A DNA stretch of 64,000 nt from positions 1,277,354 through 1,341,353 of the forward strand of contig NZ_JAMOFV010000006.1 of assembly GCF_023656515.1 (NCBI RefSeq), written 5' to 3'. The notes under the pieces are model-generated. The model was not told the origin of the DNA. It ran no database searches and was given only the letters and a program-made list of their open reading frames with translations. Position 1 is the stretch's first letter. Every line of letters starts with the position of its first letter. The position numbers were made by a program, and so were the translations under genes. Source of the DNA: Clostridium swellfunianum (GTDB taxonomy: Bacteria; Bacillota; Clostridia; Clostridiales; Clostridiaceae). This document shows positions 1-9,652 of the stretch, piece by piece.

Positions 1-234
1 TACGTCATAATCCTTATATATATTCTTACCTTCGTAAAGAACTTCTCCCTCTATTCTAACATTTTCTATTAAATCATTCATCCTATTTAGTGTTCTTAAA
101 AATGTAGATTTTCCACAGCCTGAAGGTCCTATAAATGCTGTAACTGATTTTTCTGGTATGTGAATATTTATTCCTTTTAAGGCTTGATTATTTCCATAGT
201 ATAATTTAAGATTTTTAGTTTCAATTATGCTCAT
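1..234 (-). CDS. pstB: Phosphate ABC transporter ATP-binding protein PstB (N-terminal part, cut by window edge)
   Basis: The ATPase that powers phosphate uptake through PstC/PstA at the inner face of the membrane. Only the first 78 codons lie in the window. The start is the ATG at 234, giving MSIIETKNL, and the reading frame stays open to base 1. The Walker A motif GPSGCGKST is near residue 40 and is followed by [10 protein letters not shown], which is characteristic of PstB rather than a generic ABC ATPase. The gene starts 11 bases after pstA ends, in the order pstS-C-A-B. The rest of the gene, and probably phoU, would lie left of the window. Confidence 0.95.
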   Translation of the reverse strand, partial: MSIIETKNLKLYYGNNQALKGINIHIPEKSVTAFIGPSGCGKSTFLRTLNRMNDLIENVRIEGEVLYEGKNIYKDYDV

Positions 235-245
235 ATCGCTTCCCC

Positions 246-1133
246 CTATTTACTTCCTGTGAAAGAGTTGTATAACCATTTGCCAAGCATTCTAGCAAGC
301 AGGTTAAAAATCAACACCATTATTACTAGAACCGCTGCTGCTCCTGCAGCTATTTGAGCTGCATCAGGAACCATTCCTTCTGAATTTATCTTCCAAATAT
401 AAACCGCTAAGGTTTCTGAAGGCCTGAACAAACTAAAAGGTGACTTTTTATCTACTAAACTTATATAATTAAATCTCAATCTTGGAGCGCTCATACCTGC
501 AGTATATAAAAGCGCTGCTGCCTCTCCAAAAATCCTTCCGGCTGCTAGTATTATACCTGTAAGTATTTGGGGTATTGCAGAGGGTAAAATCACTCTTCTT
601 ATCGTCTGCCACTGAGTTGCTCCAAGTCCAAGGCTTGCTTCCTTGACTTTTTTCGAAGCTTCTCTAATAGCATTTTCACTAACTCTTGTTAAGGAAGGGA
701 GATTCAAAATAGCTATTGCAAAGGCTCCTGATAAAAGTGTATATCCCCACTTTGTAAGCTGAACAAAAACTAACAAGCCAAACAACCCTACAACTATAGA
801 TGGAAGCGAAGCCATAGTTTCAATGCTAAGCCTTATAGCATTTAGGAGTTTACCTTCCTTAGCATATTCAGCAAGATATATTCCTGCACCTAATCCTAAT
901 GGAATAGTTATAATGAGAGTTACTATGAGAAGATAGAAGGAGTTGAATAATTGACGCCCTATTCCACCTCCTGCTTCACCAAACTTTGGGCTGCCAAACA
1001 AGAAGCTTGGATTTAAGGATTTCCTTCCGCTGTATAGAATGTACGCTATAAGGGAAACTAGTAAAGCTATAACAAGAGCGGATATAATATACAAAACTAT
1101 GGTAGCAATTCTATCCTTTGCTTTAGCGTTCAT
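246..1133 (-). CDS. pstA: Phosphate ABC transporter permease PstA
   Basis: One of the two membrane channel subunits of the high-affinity phosphate importer. It is 295 residues, usual for PstA, with six predicted membrane segments: a first helix near residues 9-35, a cluster at 60-150, and helices near 185-210 and 260-285. The permease coupling (EAA) loop reads [22 protein letters not shown] at about residues 164-185. The ATG overlaps the pstC stop as TAATG, so the two are translationally coupled. Second permease of the pst operon. Confidence 0.95.
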   Translation of the reverse strand: MNAKAKDRIATIVLYIISALVIALLVSLIAYILYSGRKSLNPSFLFGSPKFGEAGGGIGRQLFNSFYLLIVTLIITIPLGLGAGIYLAEYAKEGKLLNAIRLSIETMASLPSIVVGLFGLLVFVQLTKWGYTLLSGAFAIAILNLPSLTRVSENAIREASKKVKEASLGLGATQWQTIRRVILPSAIPQILTGIILAAGRIFGEAAALLYTAGMSAPRLRFNYISLVDKKSPFSLFRPSETLAVYIWKINSEGMVPDAAQIAAGAAAVLVIMVLIFNLLARMLGKWLYNSFTGSK

Positions 1134-2035
1134 TATACCTCACCCCTCTTTCCAATTCTTCTTATTAACAGTATAAATAAAAACGATATAATCATTAATA
1201 ACAGCGCCATAGACCACAGAGCGTTATTCCACTGAGAACCCGCTACAGTATTAGCCATATCCATTGTTAATATGCTTGTAAGAGTTGTTGAGGTACTAGT
1301 TAAACCTTTTGCCATCCCTAAGGAATTTCCAATAACCATCTGTACTGCTAAAGCCTCACCAAAGGCTCTTGCTATACCAAGAACTACACCTGTCATGATT
1401 CCACTCTTCGACGCTGGTATTATTACCTTGCTAATAGTCTGCCATCTTGTAGCACCCAAACCATAAGAGGCTTCTACATAATCCCTTGGAATTGTTCTTA
1501 TTGCATCCGAAGCAATACTTGTTATTGTAGGTAGTATCATGATACTTAAAACTAAGATACCAGCCAGCAGACTAAAGCCAAGCCCTCCAAAGCTATTTTT
1601 TATGAATGGCACAAGCACTGTTACTCCTACCCAACCATAAACCACGGAAGGTACTCCAACGAATATTTCCATAGCTGGCTGCAAAACCTTATTCCCAAGC
1701 CTTGGAGAAATTTGATTCATGAAAACTGCCAAAGCTATTCCAACTGGAGCACTAATTATAACTGCACCAATTGATACAGATATGGAGCCTAATATAAAAA
1801 CTAAGGTTCCAAACTGCGGTCCACCTTTGTCTGCAGCTAAATCCGGCTTCCAATTGCTTGAAAATAAGAATCTTAGTATTGAATACTTATCTTTAGTGAA
1901 CAAGTTTAAACCTTTTGATGCAACAAAGAAAATTATAGCTGCTGTAAGTATGATTATAAATAATCCGCAAAAGGTTGCAAAACTTCTACCTAAATATTCA
2001 TTCTTAATCCTTCTCATCAAATTTTTATTCTGCAT
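1133..2035 (-). CDS. pstC: Phosphate ABC transporter permease PstC
   Basis: Partner permease of PstA in phosphate import. It has 300 residues, a first membrane helix near residues 18-42, a membrane core from about 75 to the C-terminus, and the coupling loop EASYGLGATRWQTISKVI at about 188-205. The start ATG follows a strong GGGGGGA ribosome binding site, and only 10 bases separate it from the end of pstS. The stop overlaps the pstA start, so pstC and pstA are coupled. It should be transcribed from the Pho-type promoter upstream of pstS. Confidence 0.95.
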   Translation of the reverse strand: MQNKNLMRRIKNEYLGRSFATFCGLFIIILTAAIIFFVASKGLNLFTKDKYSILRFLFSSNWKPDLAADKGGPQFGTLVFILGSISVSIGAVIISAPVGIALAVFMNQISPRLGNKVLQPAMEIFVGVPSVVYGWVGVTVLVPFIKNSFGGLGFSLLAGILVLSIMILPTITSIASDAIRTIPRDYVEASYGLGATRWQTISKVIIPASKSGIMTGVVLGIARAFGEALAVQMVIGNSLGMAKGLTSTSTTLTSILTMDMANTVAGSQWNNALWSMALLLMIISFLFILLIRRIGKRGEV

Positions 2036-2045
2036 ATTTTCCCCC

Positions 2046-2927
2046 CTACCTAGTAACCTTCATTTCAGAAATTGGTACATACTTCATGAACTTAATAATC
2101 GGCTTTGCCTCGTCGCTTACAATATATTCCAAGAATAATTTTGCTAGCCCCGTTGCTTGTCCTTTCGAGTACATATGCTCATAAGACCAAATTGGGTAAT
2201 TTCCGTTAGCTATATTCTCATTAGTAGGCTCCACATTATCAAGGTTTATTACCTTTATAGTTTTTCTAACCTCTTCTGTTAAATAAGGTATAGCTAAATA
2301 ACTTATGGCGCCATCCGTCGCTTCAATGGCTTTTCTTACTGCTCCGCTGGAATCTTGCTGAAGCTGTGATCCTTCAGCTTCCTCCTTATTGTCCAGCCCA
2401 TATTTTTTAAAGGTTGCTCTAGTTCCTGATGATTTAGGTCTGTTAATTAACTGAATTCTCATATCACTTCCGCCTACTTCTTTCCAGTTTGTTACTTGAC
2501 CCGTAAAAATTTTAATTAAATTTTCTTTACTTATGTTATCGATGTTTACTTTATTGTTAACAACTGCTGCAATACCTACAACTGCTACCTTATGATCTAC
2601 TAAAGTTTTTGACTGCTCCGGTTTTAGTTTTTCTTCCGCAAATATATCTGAATTTCCTATATCAACTGCACCTTGAAGCACCTGTGCCAGTCCTGTTCCA
2701 CTTCCTCCACCTTGGACATTTATAGTAACCTCAGGATGCTGATCAACAAATTTATTAGCTACCTGTTCTGCAAGAGGCTGCAATGCCGTTGAACCTGAGG
2801 CTGTTATAGTTCCTGACAGCTCTGAACTGCTTTCTTTATTAAGCTCACTACCGCAGCCTGTAAGTACTCCTGCGGAAAAAACTATGGATAAAAAAACTGC
2901 AGCTACTGAAGATTTTTTTAACTTCAT
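2046..2927 (-). CDS. pstS: Phosphate-binding lipoprotein PstS
   Basis: Extracellular phosphate receptor that feeds PstCAB. I start it at the ATG at 2927 (MKLKKSSVAA), which has a GGGGGAA ribosome binding site; a longer frame to 2957 would put an implausible charged leader before the signal peptide. The lipobox is LTGC, so the mature protein is a lipoprotein, as expected in a Gram-positive. Phosphate-site motifs are visible: ASGSTALQPL near the mature N-terminus, GGGSGTGLAQ, and RPKSSGTRATF. About 293 residues. First gene of the pst operon, behind a TTAACA-like repeat array. Confidence 0.95.
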   Translation of the reverse strand: MKLKKSSVAAVFLSIVFSAGVLTGCGSELNKESSSELSGTITASGSTALQPLAEQVANKFVDQHPEVTINVQGGGSGTGLAQVLQGAVDIGNSDIFAEEKLKPEQSKTLVDHKVAVVGIAAVVNNKVNIDNISKENLIKIFTGQVTNWKEVGGSDMRIQLINRPKSSGTRATFKKYGLDNKEEAEGSQLQQDSSGAVRKAIEATDGAISYLAIPYLTEEVRKTIKVINLDNVEPTNENIANGNYPIWSYEHMYSKGQATGLAKLFLEYIVSDEAKPIIKFMKYVPISEMKVTR

Positions 2928-3000
2928 GTATTTTTTCCCCCTTCGAATCGTAAACATTCCATTCTATGTAATCATATCTAGTGTTTACATTTTAGATTAT

Positions 3001-3048
3001 AATTAATCAAAGTTAATGCAGTATTATCCCAATGTTAATTAAAATTAA
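3001..3048 (-). promoter_or_regulatory. Pho-box-like direct repeat array upstream of pstS
   Basis: Read on the minus strand there are TTAA-type hexamers at a 10-11 base period: TTAATT (3043-3048), TTAACA (3033-3038), a weak ATAATA (3022-3027), TTAACT (3011-3016) and TTAATT (3001-3006). PhoP/PhoB of Firmicutes bind TTAACA-like hexamers repeated every 11 bases. A TATAAT lies at 2996-3001 and a TATGAT at 2971-2976, either of which could be the -10. The array therefore probably carries the phosphate-starvation activation site. No phoP/phoR genes of obvious identity lie next to it. Confidence 0.7.
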
Positions 3049-3075
3049 CATACTTTATTCTGAGGGGAATATCTA

Positions 3076-3126
3076 AATAAAAAAGAGATTACTGATACAA
3101 GTGAAGTATGTATCAGTAATCTCTTT
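3076..3126 (-). terminator. Rho-independent terminator of the S1-domain gene
   Basis: A perfect 18-bp stem (3082-3099 with 3109-3126) with a 9-base loop. On the minus strand it is followed by a T-rich run. It lies just past the stop of the S1-domain gene and separates that gene from the pst operon. Confidence 0.9.
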
Positions 3127-3137
3127 AAATTATAGCC

Positions 3138-4319
3138 TTATTCTTCAAACTTAAAATTCTTAAACTTATCCTTTAACAAATCTCCTAAGGTTACCCCTTC
3201 AGATTTATCACCTAGGAAGTCTTTAATTTCTTCTCTTTCTTGAGTATTCTTAGCTTCTTTAACACTAAGACCAAGCCTTTGATTTTTTGAATCTATTTCA
3301 AGAACCTTAACCTTTACCTTGTCTCCAATATTGAGCACAGCTGAAGCTTTAGTAACTCTTTCTTCTGCTATTTCAGAATTTCTAACAAGTCCTTCTACAC
3401 CTTCGGCAATCTCAACAAAAGCTCCAAAATCTGTGGTTCTAACTACTATTCCTTCAACTATGTCATTAACTTTAAATCTAGCTGTTACGCTGTTCCATGG
3501 ATTTTCAGATACTTCCTTAAGTCCTAGAGATATTCTTCCCTTAGCCTTGTCAAAATCTATTACATAAACCTCAACCTTATCTCCTACAGAAACAATTTCT
3601 GATGGATCAAAAATTCTCTTCCAGGAAAGGTCTTGGTTGTGTAAAAGTCCATCCACACCACCAATGTCTACGAAGGCACCGAATTTAGCAAGTCTTGTAA
3701 CTGTACCAGTTCTTCTTTCACCTTTTTTAAGTGATTCCCAAACATCATTCTTCTTAGCTTCTGCTTCGGCCTTAAGAACTCCCTTTCTTGAAAGTACAAC
3801 CTTCTTTTTATCCTTATCAAGTTCTACAACTCTAACTGTTAAAGTCTTTCCTACAAAACTATTTAAATCCTCAACATATTTTAAAGATAGCTGTGAACCT
3901 GGTATAAAGGCCCTTACACCTTTAACATTTGCAGTAACTCCGCCTTTTACAGCTTCGCTAATTTTTACATCAATAGTTTTTCCTTCCTTTAAAGATTCTT
4001 CAAACTCATCCCAAACTTTGTACTCTTCTGCCTTTATCTTTGAAAGAGCCACGTTCCCTTCTCCATCATTCACTTCTAATATGTACACATAAAGCTCATC
4101 CCCAGGTTTAACTTCATCCTTTAGACTAACCATAGGGTCGTGTGAGAATTCTTCTCTTGTTATTACTCCGTCAGCCATGTAGCCAATATTAACAAATACA
4201 GCATCCTTTGATACTGAAATAACAACTCCTTTAACAACATCACCACTGTGTATTGTTTTGATACCTCCATCAAAGGAATCCATCAATTCCTGCATTGAAG
4301 CTTCTTCAAAATTGCTCAT
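3138..4319 (-). CDS. rpsA: S1 RNA-binding domain protein (ribosomal protein S1-like, four S1 domains)
   Basis: Single-stranded RNA-binding protein of the ribosomal protein S1 type, which helps translation initiation or RNA handling. Four S1 (OB-fold) repeats can be read at about residues 25-95, 110-178, 200-268 and 284-355. The last two have the classic KFGAFVDIGGVDGLLH and DFGAFVEIAEGVEGLV cores. I start it at the ATG at 4319 (MSNFEEASMQ), preceded by AAAGGAGAG; the longer frame to 4370 lacks support. About 393 residues, shorter than the six-domain proteobacterial S1 but usual for Firmicutes. In some clostridia this region is fused to IspH; here it stands alone. Confidence 0.85.
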   Translation of the reverse strand: MSNFEEASMQELMDSFDGGIKTIHSGDVVKGVVISVSKDAVFVNIGYMADGVITREEFSHDPMVSLKDEVKPGDELYVYILEVNDGEGNVALSKIKAEEYKVWDEFEESLKEGKTIDVKISEAVKGGVTANVKGVRAFIPGSQLSLKYVEDLNSFVGKTLTVRVVELDKDKKKVVLSRKGVLKAEAEAKKNDVWESLKKGERRTGTVTRLAKFGAFVDIGGVDGLLHNQDLSWKRIFDPSEIVSVGDKVEVYVIDFDKAKGRISLGLKEVSENPWNSVTARFKVNDIVEGIVVRTTDFGAFVEIAEGVEGLVRNSEIAEERVTKASAVLNIGDKVKVKVLEIDSKNQRLGLSVKEAKNTQEREEIKDFLGDKSEGVTLGDLLKDKFKNFKFEE

Positions 4320-4408
4320 GTTTCTCTCTCCTTTTGTCAATAAATTTACTTGTGCTTTACTAGATAACATTATTTTACCACAAACCTGAAAATGTTAACA
4401 TACAAGCT

Positions 4409-6136
4409 TTACGAATATTGGAGCTCATAAAGCCGCTTGTATATGCCGTTTTTCTCTAGAAGTTCGTCATGTCTTCCAATTTCTCTCACTCTGCCTTTAT
4501 GAATTACAATTATCTTGTCGGAATCAATTATAGTGGACAATCTATGGGCTATGATTAAAGTAGTTCTGCTAATAGAGTTTTCTGATAAAGCTTTTTGAAT
4601 TATTCTTTCGTTTTCAGTATCTATATTTGAAGTAGCCTCATCTAGTACTAAAATTGAAGGTTTAAACGCAATAGCCCGTGCAAAAGCTAGAAGCTGTCTT
4701 TGTCCTGAAGATAGTGTGCAGCCTCTTTCCTTTACTTCTTCATCAAATTTATTTGGAAGCTTATTAATAAATTCGCTGGCATTAGAATAATCGGCGGCAT
4801 TTTTTATATCCTCAAAGGATAGCTTTTTATTTTGAAGGCTTATATTAGACTTTATGTCACCGGAGAATAAAAATACATCCTGCATGACAACTGCAATAAA
4901 ACTTCTTAAAGTTCTTAAGCTTATATCTTTTATATCAATCCCATCTATTGTAATACTACCCTTTTGAATTTCATAAAACCTTCCTATTAGGCTTATTATT
5001 GTTGATTTCCCAGAGCCTGTGGCACCAACAAAAGCCGCTGTTTCTCCTGCTTTTATACTAAAGCTTACATCTTTAAGAACCCACTCATCTCCTGTGTAGG
5101 AAAACCACACATTTTTAAATTCTATATCTCCTCTTAGTTCTTCTATCTTAAATCCCTCATCTAAAGTCTCTATTCCTTCATTGTTGTCTAACAGCTCAAA
5201 TATCCTTTCTGCAGAAACTATACCTGACTGAATAGTGTTATACTTATCAGCTAAATCCTTTATTGGATCGAAGAATTTTTTAACATAATTTATAAATGCA
5301 TATAAAACACCAATCTCTAAGGTACTGTTTAGAACGCCTCTTGTACAGTACCAAATTAAAATAGATATGCTTAAGGAGTTGATAAGCTCTGCGCCAGGCT
5401 TGAAAAACGCCATTAGAACAACTTCAAAAATACTGGCCTCATTGTAATCATTATTTAATTTTTCAAACTCCTTATACTTTTCTTTTTCTCTATTAAATAT
5501 CTGAACTAGCTTCATTCCAGATATATTTTCAGCAAGAAAGCCATTTATTTGCGCTATAAGTCCTCTTACTCTTTTAAAATTCCATCTAGCCTTTTTGTTA
5601 TAAAAGTAAGTTATCAAAACTATTATTGGAACAATTATAAAGCTTATTAAAGCGAGTTTATAATTCATCTGAAGCATTACTGCTACAATTCCCATAATCA
5701 TAAATAGGTCTTTGAACAAGTCCACTATAACCCCTGAGTAAAGCTCACTTAAAGCTTCTACGTCGTTAGTTGCTCTGGTCATAATCCTTCCTGAGGAGTT
5801 CTTATCAAAAAAGCTTGCTGGCATATGCTGAATATGTGAAAAAAGCTCTACTCTTATAAAATGAATTATCTTTTGTCCAACGGAATTAAGCAAGTAGACC
5901 TGAGAAAAGTTAAATACTGCACCCCCTACTACAGCGGCCAAATATAAAATCCCCATAAGCTCAATTCTTATACTTTCGTTTCCTTTGATTATATACTCAT
6001 CTATTACAATTTTAGTTATATAAGGACTTAAGAGCTCTGCAGCATTAACAAGCAGTGCAAATATCAGACCTAAAGACAAAAAAGGAATGTGTGGCTTAAA
6101 ATAGCCTAGAATTCTTAAAAAACTACTCTTTCTCAT
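4409..6136 (-). CDS. ABC exporter half-transporter (membrane plus ATPase domain), second of a pair
   Basis: Fused permease-ATPase of the MsbA/LmrA/YheHI type, working at the membrane as one half of a dimer. Start at the ATG at 6136 (MRKSSFLRIL) behind AAAGGAGATGATAGG. Six membrane helices occupy about residues 10-300. The nucleotide-binding domain has Walker A GATGSGKST near residue 365, signature LSSGQRQ and Walker B ILVLDEATS. It lies 48 bases downstream of a second half-transporter on the same strand, so the two probably form a heterodimer, like YheI/YheH or BmrC/BmrD. The substrate cannot be read; drugs or lipids are typical for the family. Confidence 0.85.
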   Translation of the reverse strand: MRKSSFLRILGYFKPHIPFLSLGLIFALLVNAAELLSPYITKIVIDEYIIKGNESIRIELMGILYLAAVVGGAVFNFSQVYLLNSVGQKIIHFIRVELFSHIQHMPASFFDKNSSGRIMTRATNDVEALSELYSGVIVDLFKDLFMIMGIVAVMLQMNYKLALISFIIVPIIVLITYFYNKKARWNFKRVRGLIAQINGFLAENISGMKLVQIFNREKEKYKEFEKLNNDYNEASIFEVVLMAFFKPGAELINSLSISILIWYCTRGVLNSTLEIGVLYAFINYVKKFFDPIKDLADKYNTIQSGIVSAERIFELLDNNEGIETLDEGFKIEELRGDIEFKNVWFSYTGDEWVLKDVSFSIKAGETAAFVGATGSGKSTIISLIGRFYEIQKGSITIDGIDIKDISLRTLRSFIAVVMQDVFLFSGDIKSNISLQNKKLSFEDIKNAADYSNASEFINKLPNKFDEEVKERGCTLSSGQRQLLAFARAIAFKPSILVLDEATSNIDTENERIIQKALSENSISRTTLIIAHRLSTIIDSDKIIVIHKGRVREIGRHDELLEKNGIYKRLYELQYS

Positions 6137-6184
6137 CCTATCATCTCCTTTCACTGGAAACACTGTTCAGTTTTAACTTGCCCG

Positions 6185-7957
6185 TTAAAGCCCTTTTAGA
6201 GCTTCAACCTCCATTCCTTTCTGTTTGCTTTCAGTTGTTTGTGCACAAAAGAGCTTGTAGTATTCCCCGCTTTTAGCTAAAAGCTCCTCATGATTTCCTC
6301 TTTCTATTATCCTGCCTTTATCCATAACTACTATTTCATCAGCGTATCTTATCGTTGAAATCCTATGAGCTATTATTATTCCTGTCCTACCCTTTAGTAT
6401 GGATTTAATATTAGCGAGTATTTCTTCTTCTGTCTTTGTATCAACTGCTGAAAGGCTGTCATCCAAAATCAATATGGATGGATCTTTTATTATTGCTCTT
6501 GCAATAGAAATCCTTTGTTTCTGCCCTCCTGATAAAGTAATACCTCTCTCCCCTACAACTGTTTCAAAGCCTTCAGGAAACTCCACAATGTTTTCATATA
6601 CACTTGATATTTTAGAGGCTATTTCAACTTCTTCATCAGTATAGTCTTCATTAAAAAATTCTATATTGTCTTTAATACTTGCAGAGAACAAAAAGTTGTC
6701 CTGAGGCACGCAGCCGATACTGTCTCTTAAGGTTGTTATAGGTACTTCATTTATATCCGCACCATCAATAAAAATATGCCCTCTTTCAACTTTGAAAAGT
6801 CTAAGCAAAAGATTTACTATAGTTGTTTTCCCGCTTCCCGTAGTTCCTATAATTCCAAGAGTGTTTCCTGGCTTAAGGCTTATACTTATATCCTTTAAGG
6901 CTCTTTTTTTGCTTCCTGGATAAGCAAAATTCAAGTTTTTAATTTCAACTTGTCCTTTAAACTCACTTCCTTCAAAGCTCAAATTCTCCTCAATAATGTC
7001 CGTCTTCACTTCAAAAATACCATCAAGTCTCTTGATTGAAGCCAAAGCCCTCTGCCAAACCTCCACAAGCTTTCCTATATGGTTTATTGGTGTTATTAAA
7101 ATGCCAAGATAGGTGTTAAATGCAATAAAATCTCCAAGGGTGATGGTACCTCTTTTAACAAGAGTGCTTCCAAGCACCAGGCTTAAAGTAAAGCTTATTC
7201 CAAAACTGATTTGAACTATTGGCTGGAGGGCTGCCGAAAGTCTTGTATACTCCATCTGCATTTTTCTTCTATGTTCGCTTGCCTCAGTAAGCTTCTCTAT
7301 TTCTTTTTCCTCTTGACCGTATGACTTAATTACGCGAATTCCAGATATGTTTTCTTGAATTTTTTCAGATATATTTGAATAACTTTCTTGAACTTTTATA
7401 AATTTTTCTCTCATCTTTTTTTTAAGTGTTAAAATTATAAATATGGATATAACTATGGGAATCAACGCAGCTATCGTAAGAACTGGATTTATAGTTTCCA
7501 CCATAACTACAAGTGAAGTTAGATTTATAATTATTCCGTCAATCAAGAATACAAGACCAAAGGCAAAGGCTCTTCTTATAGCGTTCAAGTCATTAGTTGC
7601 GTAAGCCATAAGCTCTCCAGTTTTTTTATTATTATAGAATTTTGGCGGAAGTGTTTGAAGATGTGAAAAAAGCTTTGCTCTTAAAAAACACTCAAGATCT
7701 CTAGCTCTTCCCATGAGAAAATACCTAAACATGAACTTTAAGCAGAAAAGTATTGCAGCTATGCCAAGCATGCCAGCAGATAGCCACATTATAGTGTTAT
7801 AGCTATGTGATTTATCCTTTAAACTATCTGTTATATAACCTAGAAGTTTTGGCAAGGTAAGCTGCAGCAAGCTTGAGGATACAAGCGCTGCTATACCTAT
7901 TATGTATTTTAATAGATTGTCTCTAAAAAATTCTTTGAATATCCATCTCTTAACCAT
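6185..7957 (-). CDS. ABC exporter half-transporter, first of a pair
   Basis: Partner of the downstream half-transporter, 590 residues, with six membrane helices over about residues 15-300 and an ATPase domain: Walker A GTTGSGKTT near 370, signature LSGGQKQRIS, Walker B ILILDDSLSAVD. Walker B ends in Asp where the catalytic Glu is expected (ILILDD rather than ILILDE), while the partner keeps Glu (LVLDEA). This is the usual asymmetry of heterodimeric exporters with one degenerate ATP site. The start ATG has an AAGGGGGC ribosome binding site. Divergent from the aminopeptidase gene. Confidence 0.87.
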   Translation of the reverse strand: MVKRWIFKEFFRDNLLKYIIGIAALVSSSLLQLTLPKLLGYITDSLKDKSHSYNTIMWLSAGMLGIAAILFCLKFMFRYFLMGRARDLECFLRAKLFSHLQTLPPKFYNNKKTGELMAYATNDLNAIRRAFAFGLVFLIDGIIINLTSLVVMVETINPVLTIAALIPIVISIFIILTLKKKMREKFIKVQESYSNISEKIQENISGIRVIKSYGQEEKEIEKLTEASEHRRKMQMEYTRLSAALQPIVQISFGISFTLSLVLGSTLVKRGTITLGDFIAFNTYLGILITPINHIGKLVEVWQRALASIKRLDGIFEVKTDIIEENLSFEGSEFKGQVEIKNLNFAYPGSKKRALKDISISLKPGNTLGIIGTTGSGKTTIVNLLLRLFKVERGHIFIDGADINEVPITTLRDSIGCVPQDNFLFSASIKDNIEFFNEDYTDEEVEIASKISSVYENIVEFPEGFETVVGERGITLSGGQKQRISIARAIIKDPSILILDDSLSAVDTKTEEEILANIKSILKGRTGIIIAHRISTIRYADEIVVMDKGRIIERGNHEELLAKSGEYYKLFCAQTTESKQKGMEVEALKGL

Positions 7958-8089
7958 TTTCAGCCCCCTTTCAAATTAATTCCCCACATATATTTTACAC
8001 CTAAAAAAACAGCTTAACAATTTATTATACTTGCAAAGAATAGTTTGTATTCATATTAAAAATCCAAAAAAATAAAGCTAAAATTTACC

Positions 8090-8118
8090 TTCATTAAATT
8101 TCTGAATAATGATAAAAT
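8090..8118 (+). promoter_or_regulatory. Candidate sigma-A promoter of the aminopeptidase gene
   Basis: TTCATT (8090-8095), a 17-base spacer, then TAAAAT (8113-8118), about 30 bases before the start codon at 8149. Spacing is ideal and both hexamers are close to consensus. Confidence 0.6.
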
Positions 8119-8148
8119 AATATATATTGCTAAATGGAGGTTAATTTT

Positions 8149-9384
8149 ATGAGTAATTTTAATAAAAATCTAGAAAAATATGCAGACTTGGCAGTTAGAA
8201 TAGGCATAAACATTCAAAAGGGACAGACTCTTGTAATAAATGCACCTATTACAGCTGCTGAATTTGTTAGAGCAGCAGCTAAAAAAGCTTATGAAGCTGG
8301 TGCTAAAAATGTTCATGTTGAATGGGCTGATGAGCAGCTTGCAAAAATTAAGTACATGAATGCTCCTGATGAAGCTTTTACAGAATATCCAATGTGGAGA
8401 GCTGAAGGTCTTGAAGAAATGGCTAAGGGCGGAGCAGGTTTTATAAGCATAACAGGTTCAAACCCTGATTTATTTAAAGGAGTTGACCCTGAAAGAATCT
8501 CTACAGCAAATAAGACTGCTTCAAAAGCGCTAGAGGGCTATAGGAATTATGTTATGGCTGATAAGGCTCCATGGTGCGTAATCGCAGTGCCTACTAAAGA
8601 GTGGGCTGATAAAGTATTCCCTGGCTTAAACGAAGAAGAAAGCATGGAAAAGCTTTGGGACAACATTTTTAAGGCTACAAGAGTTGATAGAGAAGACCCT
8701 GTTGCTGCTTGGAAGGAACATACTGACAATCTAAACAAGAAGCTTGATTACTTAAATGAAAAGAGATTTAAAAAACTCCATTACAAATCTGCTGTAACTG
8801 ATTTAACTGTAGAACTTGTTGAGAAACATGTTTGGGCAGGCGGGGGTTCAACAGTTGAAGGCAAGGGTACATATTTTGTAGCTAATATGCCAACAGAAGA
8901 AGTATTTACAATGCCTAAGAAGGATGGAGTTAACGGCACCGTTAAGAGTACAAAACCATTAAACTACAGTGGAAACCTAATAGATAACTTTACTCTTAAG
9001 TTTGAAAATGGAAAGATAGTTGATTTCTCAGCAGAGCAAGGCTATGAAACATTAAAGAAACTTATCGAAACTGATGAAGGTTCACATTACTTAGGTGAAG
9101 TTGCTTTAGTTCCATTTGACTCACCAATCTCAAATACCAATATTATTTTCTTCAACACCTTGTTTGATGAAAATGCGTCCTGCCACTTTGCTTTAGGAAA
9201 GGCTTATCCTACAAACCTTGAAGGCGGAGCTGAGATGAGCAGTGAGGAACTAATAGAACATGGAGCTAATATGAGTTTAACTCATGTTGATTTCATGGTT
9301 GGTTCACCAGATTTAAGTATTGATGGCGAAACAGCTGATGGAAAAGTAGAGCCAATATTTAGAAATGGCAATTGGGTATTTTAA
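8149..9384 (+). CDS. M29-family metallo-aminopeptidase (AmpS/thermophilic aminopeptidase type)
   Basis: Cytoplasmic exopeptidase that removes N-terminal residues from peptides using two metal ions. I start it at the ATG at 8149 (MSNFNKNLEK) because GGAGG lies 8-12 bases before it; a frame from 8134 would place the ribosome binding site inside the gene. Its 411 residues fit the family. Likely metal ligands are visible in family positions: Glu in NMPTEEVFTMP, Glu in HYLGEVALVP, His in CHFALGKAY, and His/Asp in LTHVDFMVGSPDL. It is monocistronic, with its own promoter and a terminator directly after it. Confidence 0.93.
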   Translation: MSNFNKNLEKYADLAVRIGINIQKGQTLVINAPITAAEFVRAAAKKAYEAGAKNVHVEWADEQLAKIKYMNAPDEAFTEYPMWRAEGLEEMAKGGAGFISITGSNPDLFKGVDPERISTANKTASKALEGYRNYVMADKAPWCVIAVPTKEWADKVFPGLNEEESMEKLWDNIFKATRVDREDPVAAWKEHTDNLNKKLDYLNEKRFKKLHYKSAVTDLTVELVEKHVWAGGGSTVEGKGTYFVANMPTEEVFTMPKKDGVNGTVKSTKPLNYSGNLIDNFTLKFENGKIVDFSAEQGYETLKKLIETDEGSHYLGEVALVPFDSPISNTNIIFFNTLFDENASCHFALGKAYPTNLEGGAEMSSEELIEHGANMSLTHVDFMVGSPDLSIDGETADGKVEPIFRNGNWVF

Positions 9385-9403
9385 ATCTAATAAAAAGTTT
9401 TTT

Positions 9404-9438
9404 AGAAGGAGTTTTTAATAGAACTCCTTCTTTAGTTT
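9404..9438 (+). terminator. Terminator of the aminopeptidase gene
   Basis: A 10-bp stem, AGAAGGAGTT (9404-9413) with AACTCCTTCT (9422-9431), followed by TTAGTTTTC. The T-run is imperfect. Confidence 0.75.
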
Positions 9439-9591
9439 TCTAATCAAATTTTAATTTCTGTTTAACTGTTCCCTAATTTCTCCTTGTTACAATGAAAATA
9501 AAACACTGAAAAAATATACAACTACTCAATGACCAAAATTTATAGCAGAGCTACAAGAAGCAGTGTCTAATGCTTTTCCTCAGATAGTTAA

Positions 9592-9619
9592 TTACAAAAT
9601 ATTAAATATTGGCTATAAT
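9592..9619 (+). promoter_or_regulatory. Weak candidate promoter for the two-component operon
   Basis: TATAAT at 9614-9619 with a poor -35 (TTACAA, 9592-9597) 16 bases upstream, 34 bases before the response regulator start. The -10 is good and the -35 weak, so an activator, possibly the regulator itself, could be needed. The rest of 9439-9591 shows nothing recognisable. Confidence 0.4.
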
Positions 9620-9652
9620 TAAGCTATAACAAATACAAAGGGGATTTATGAA

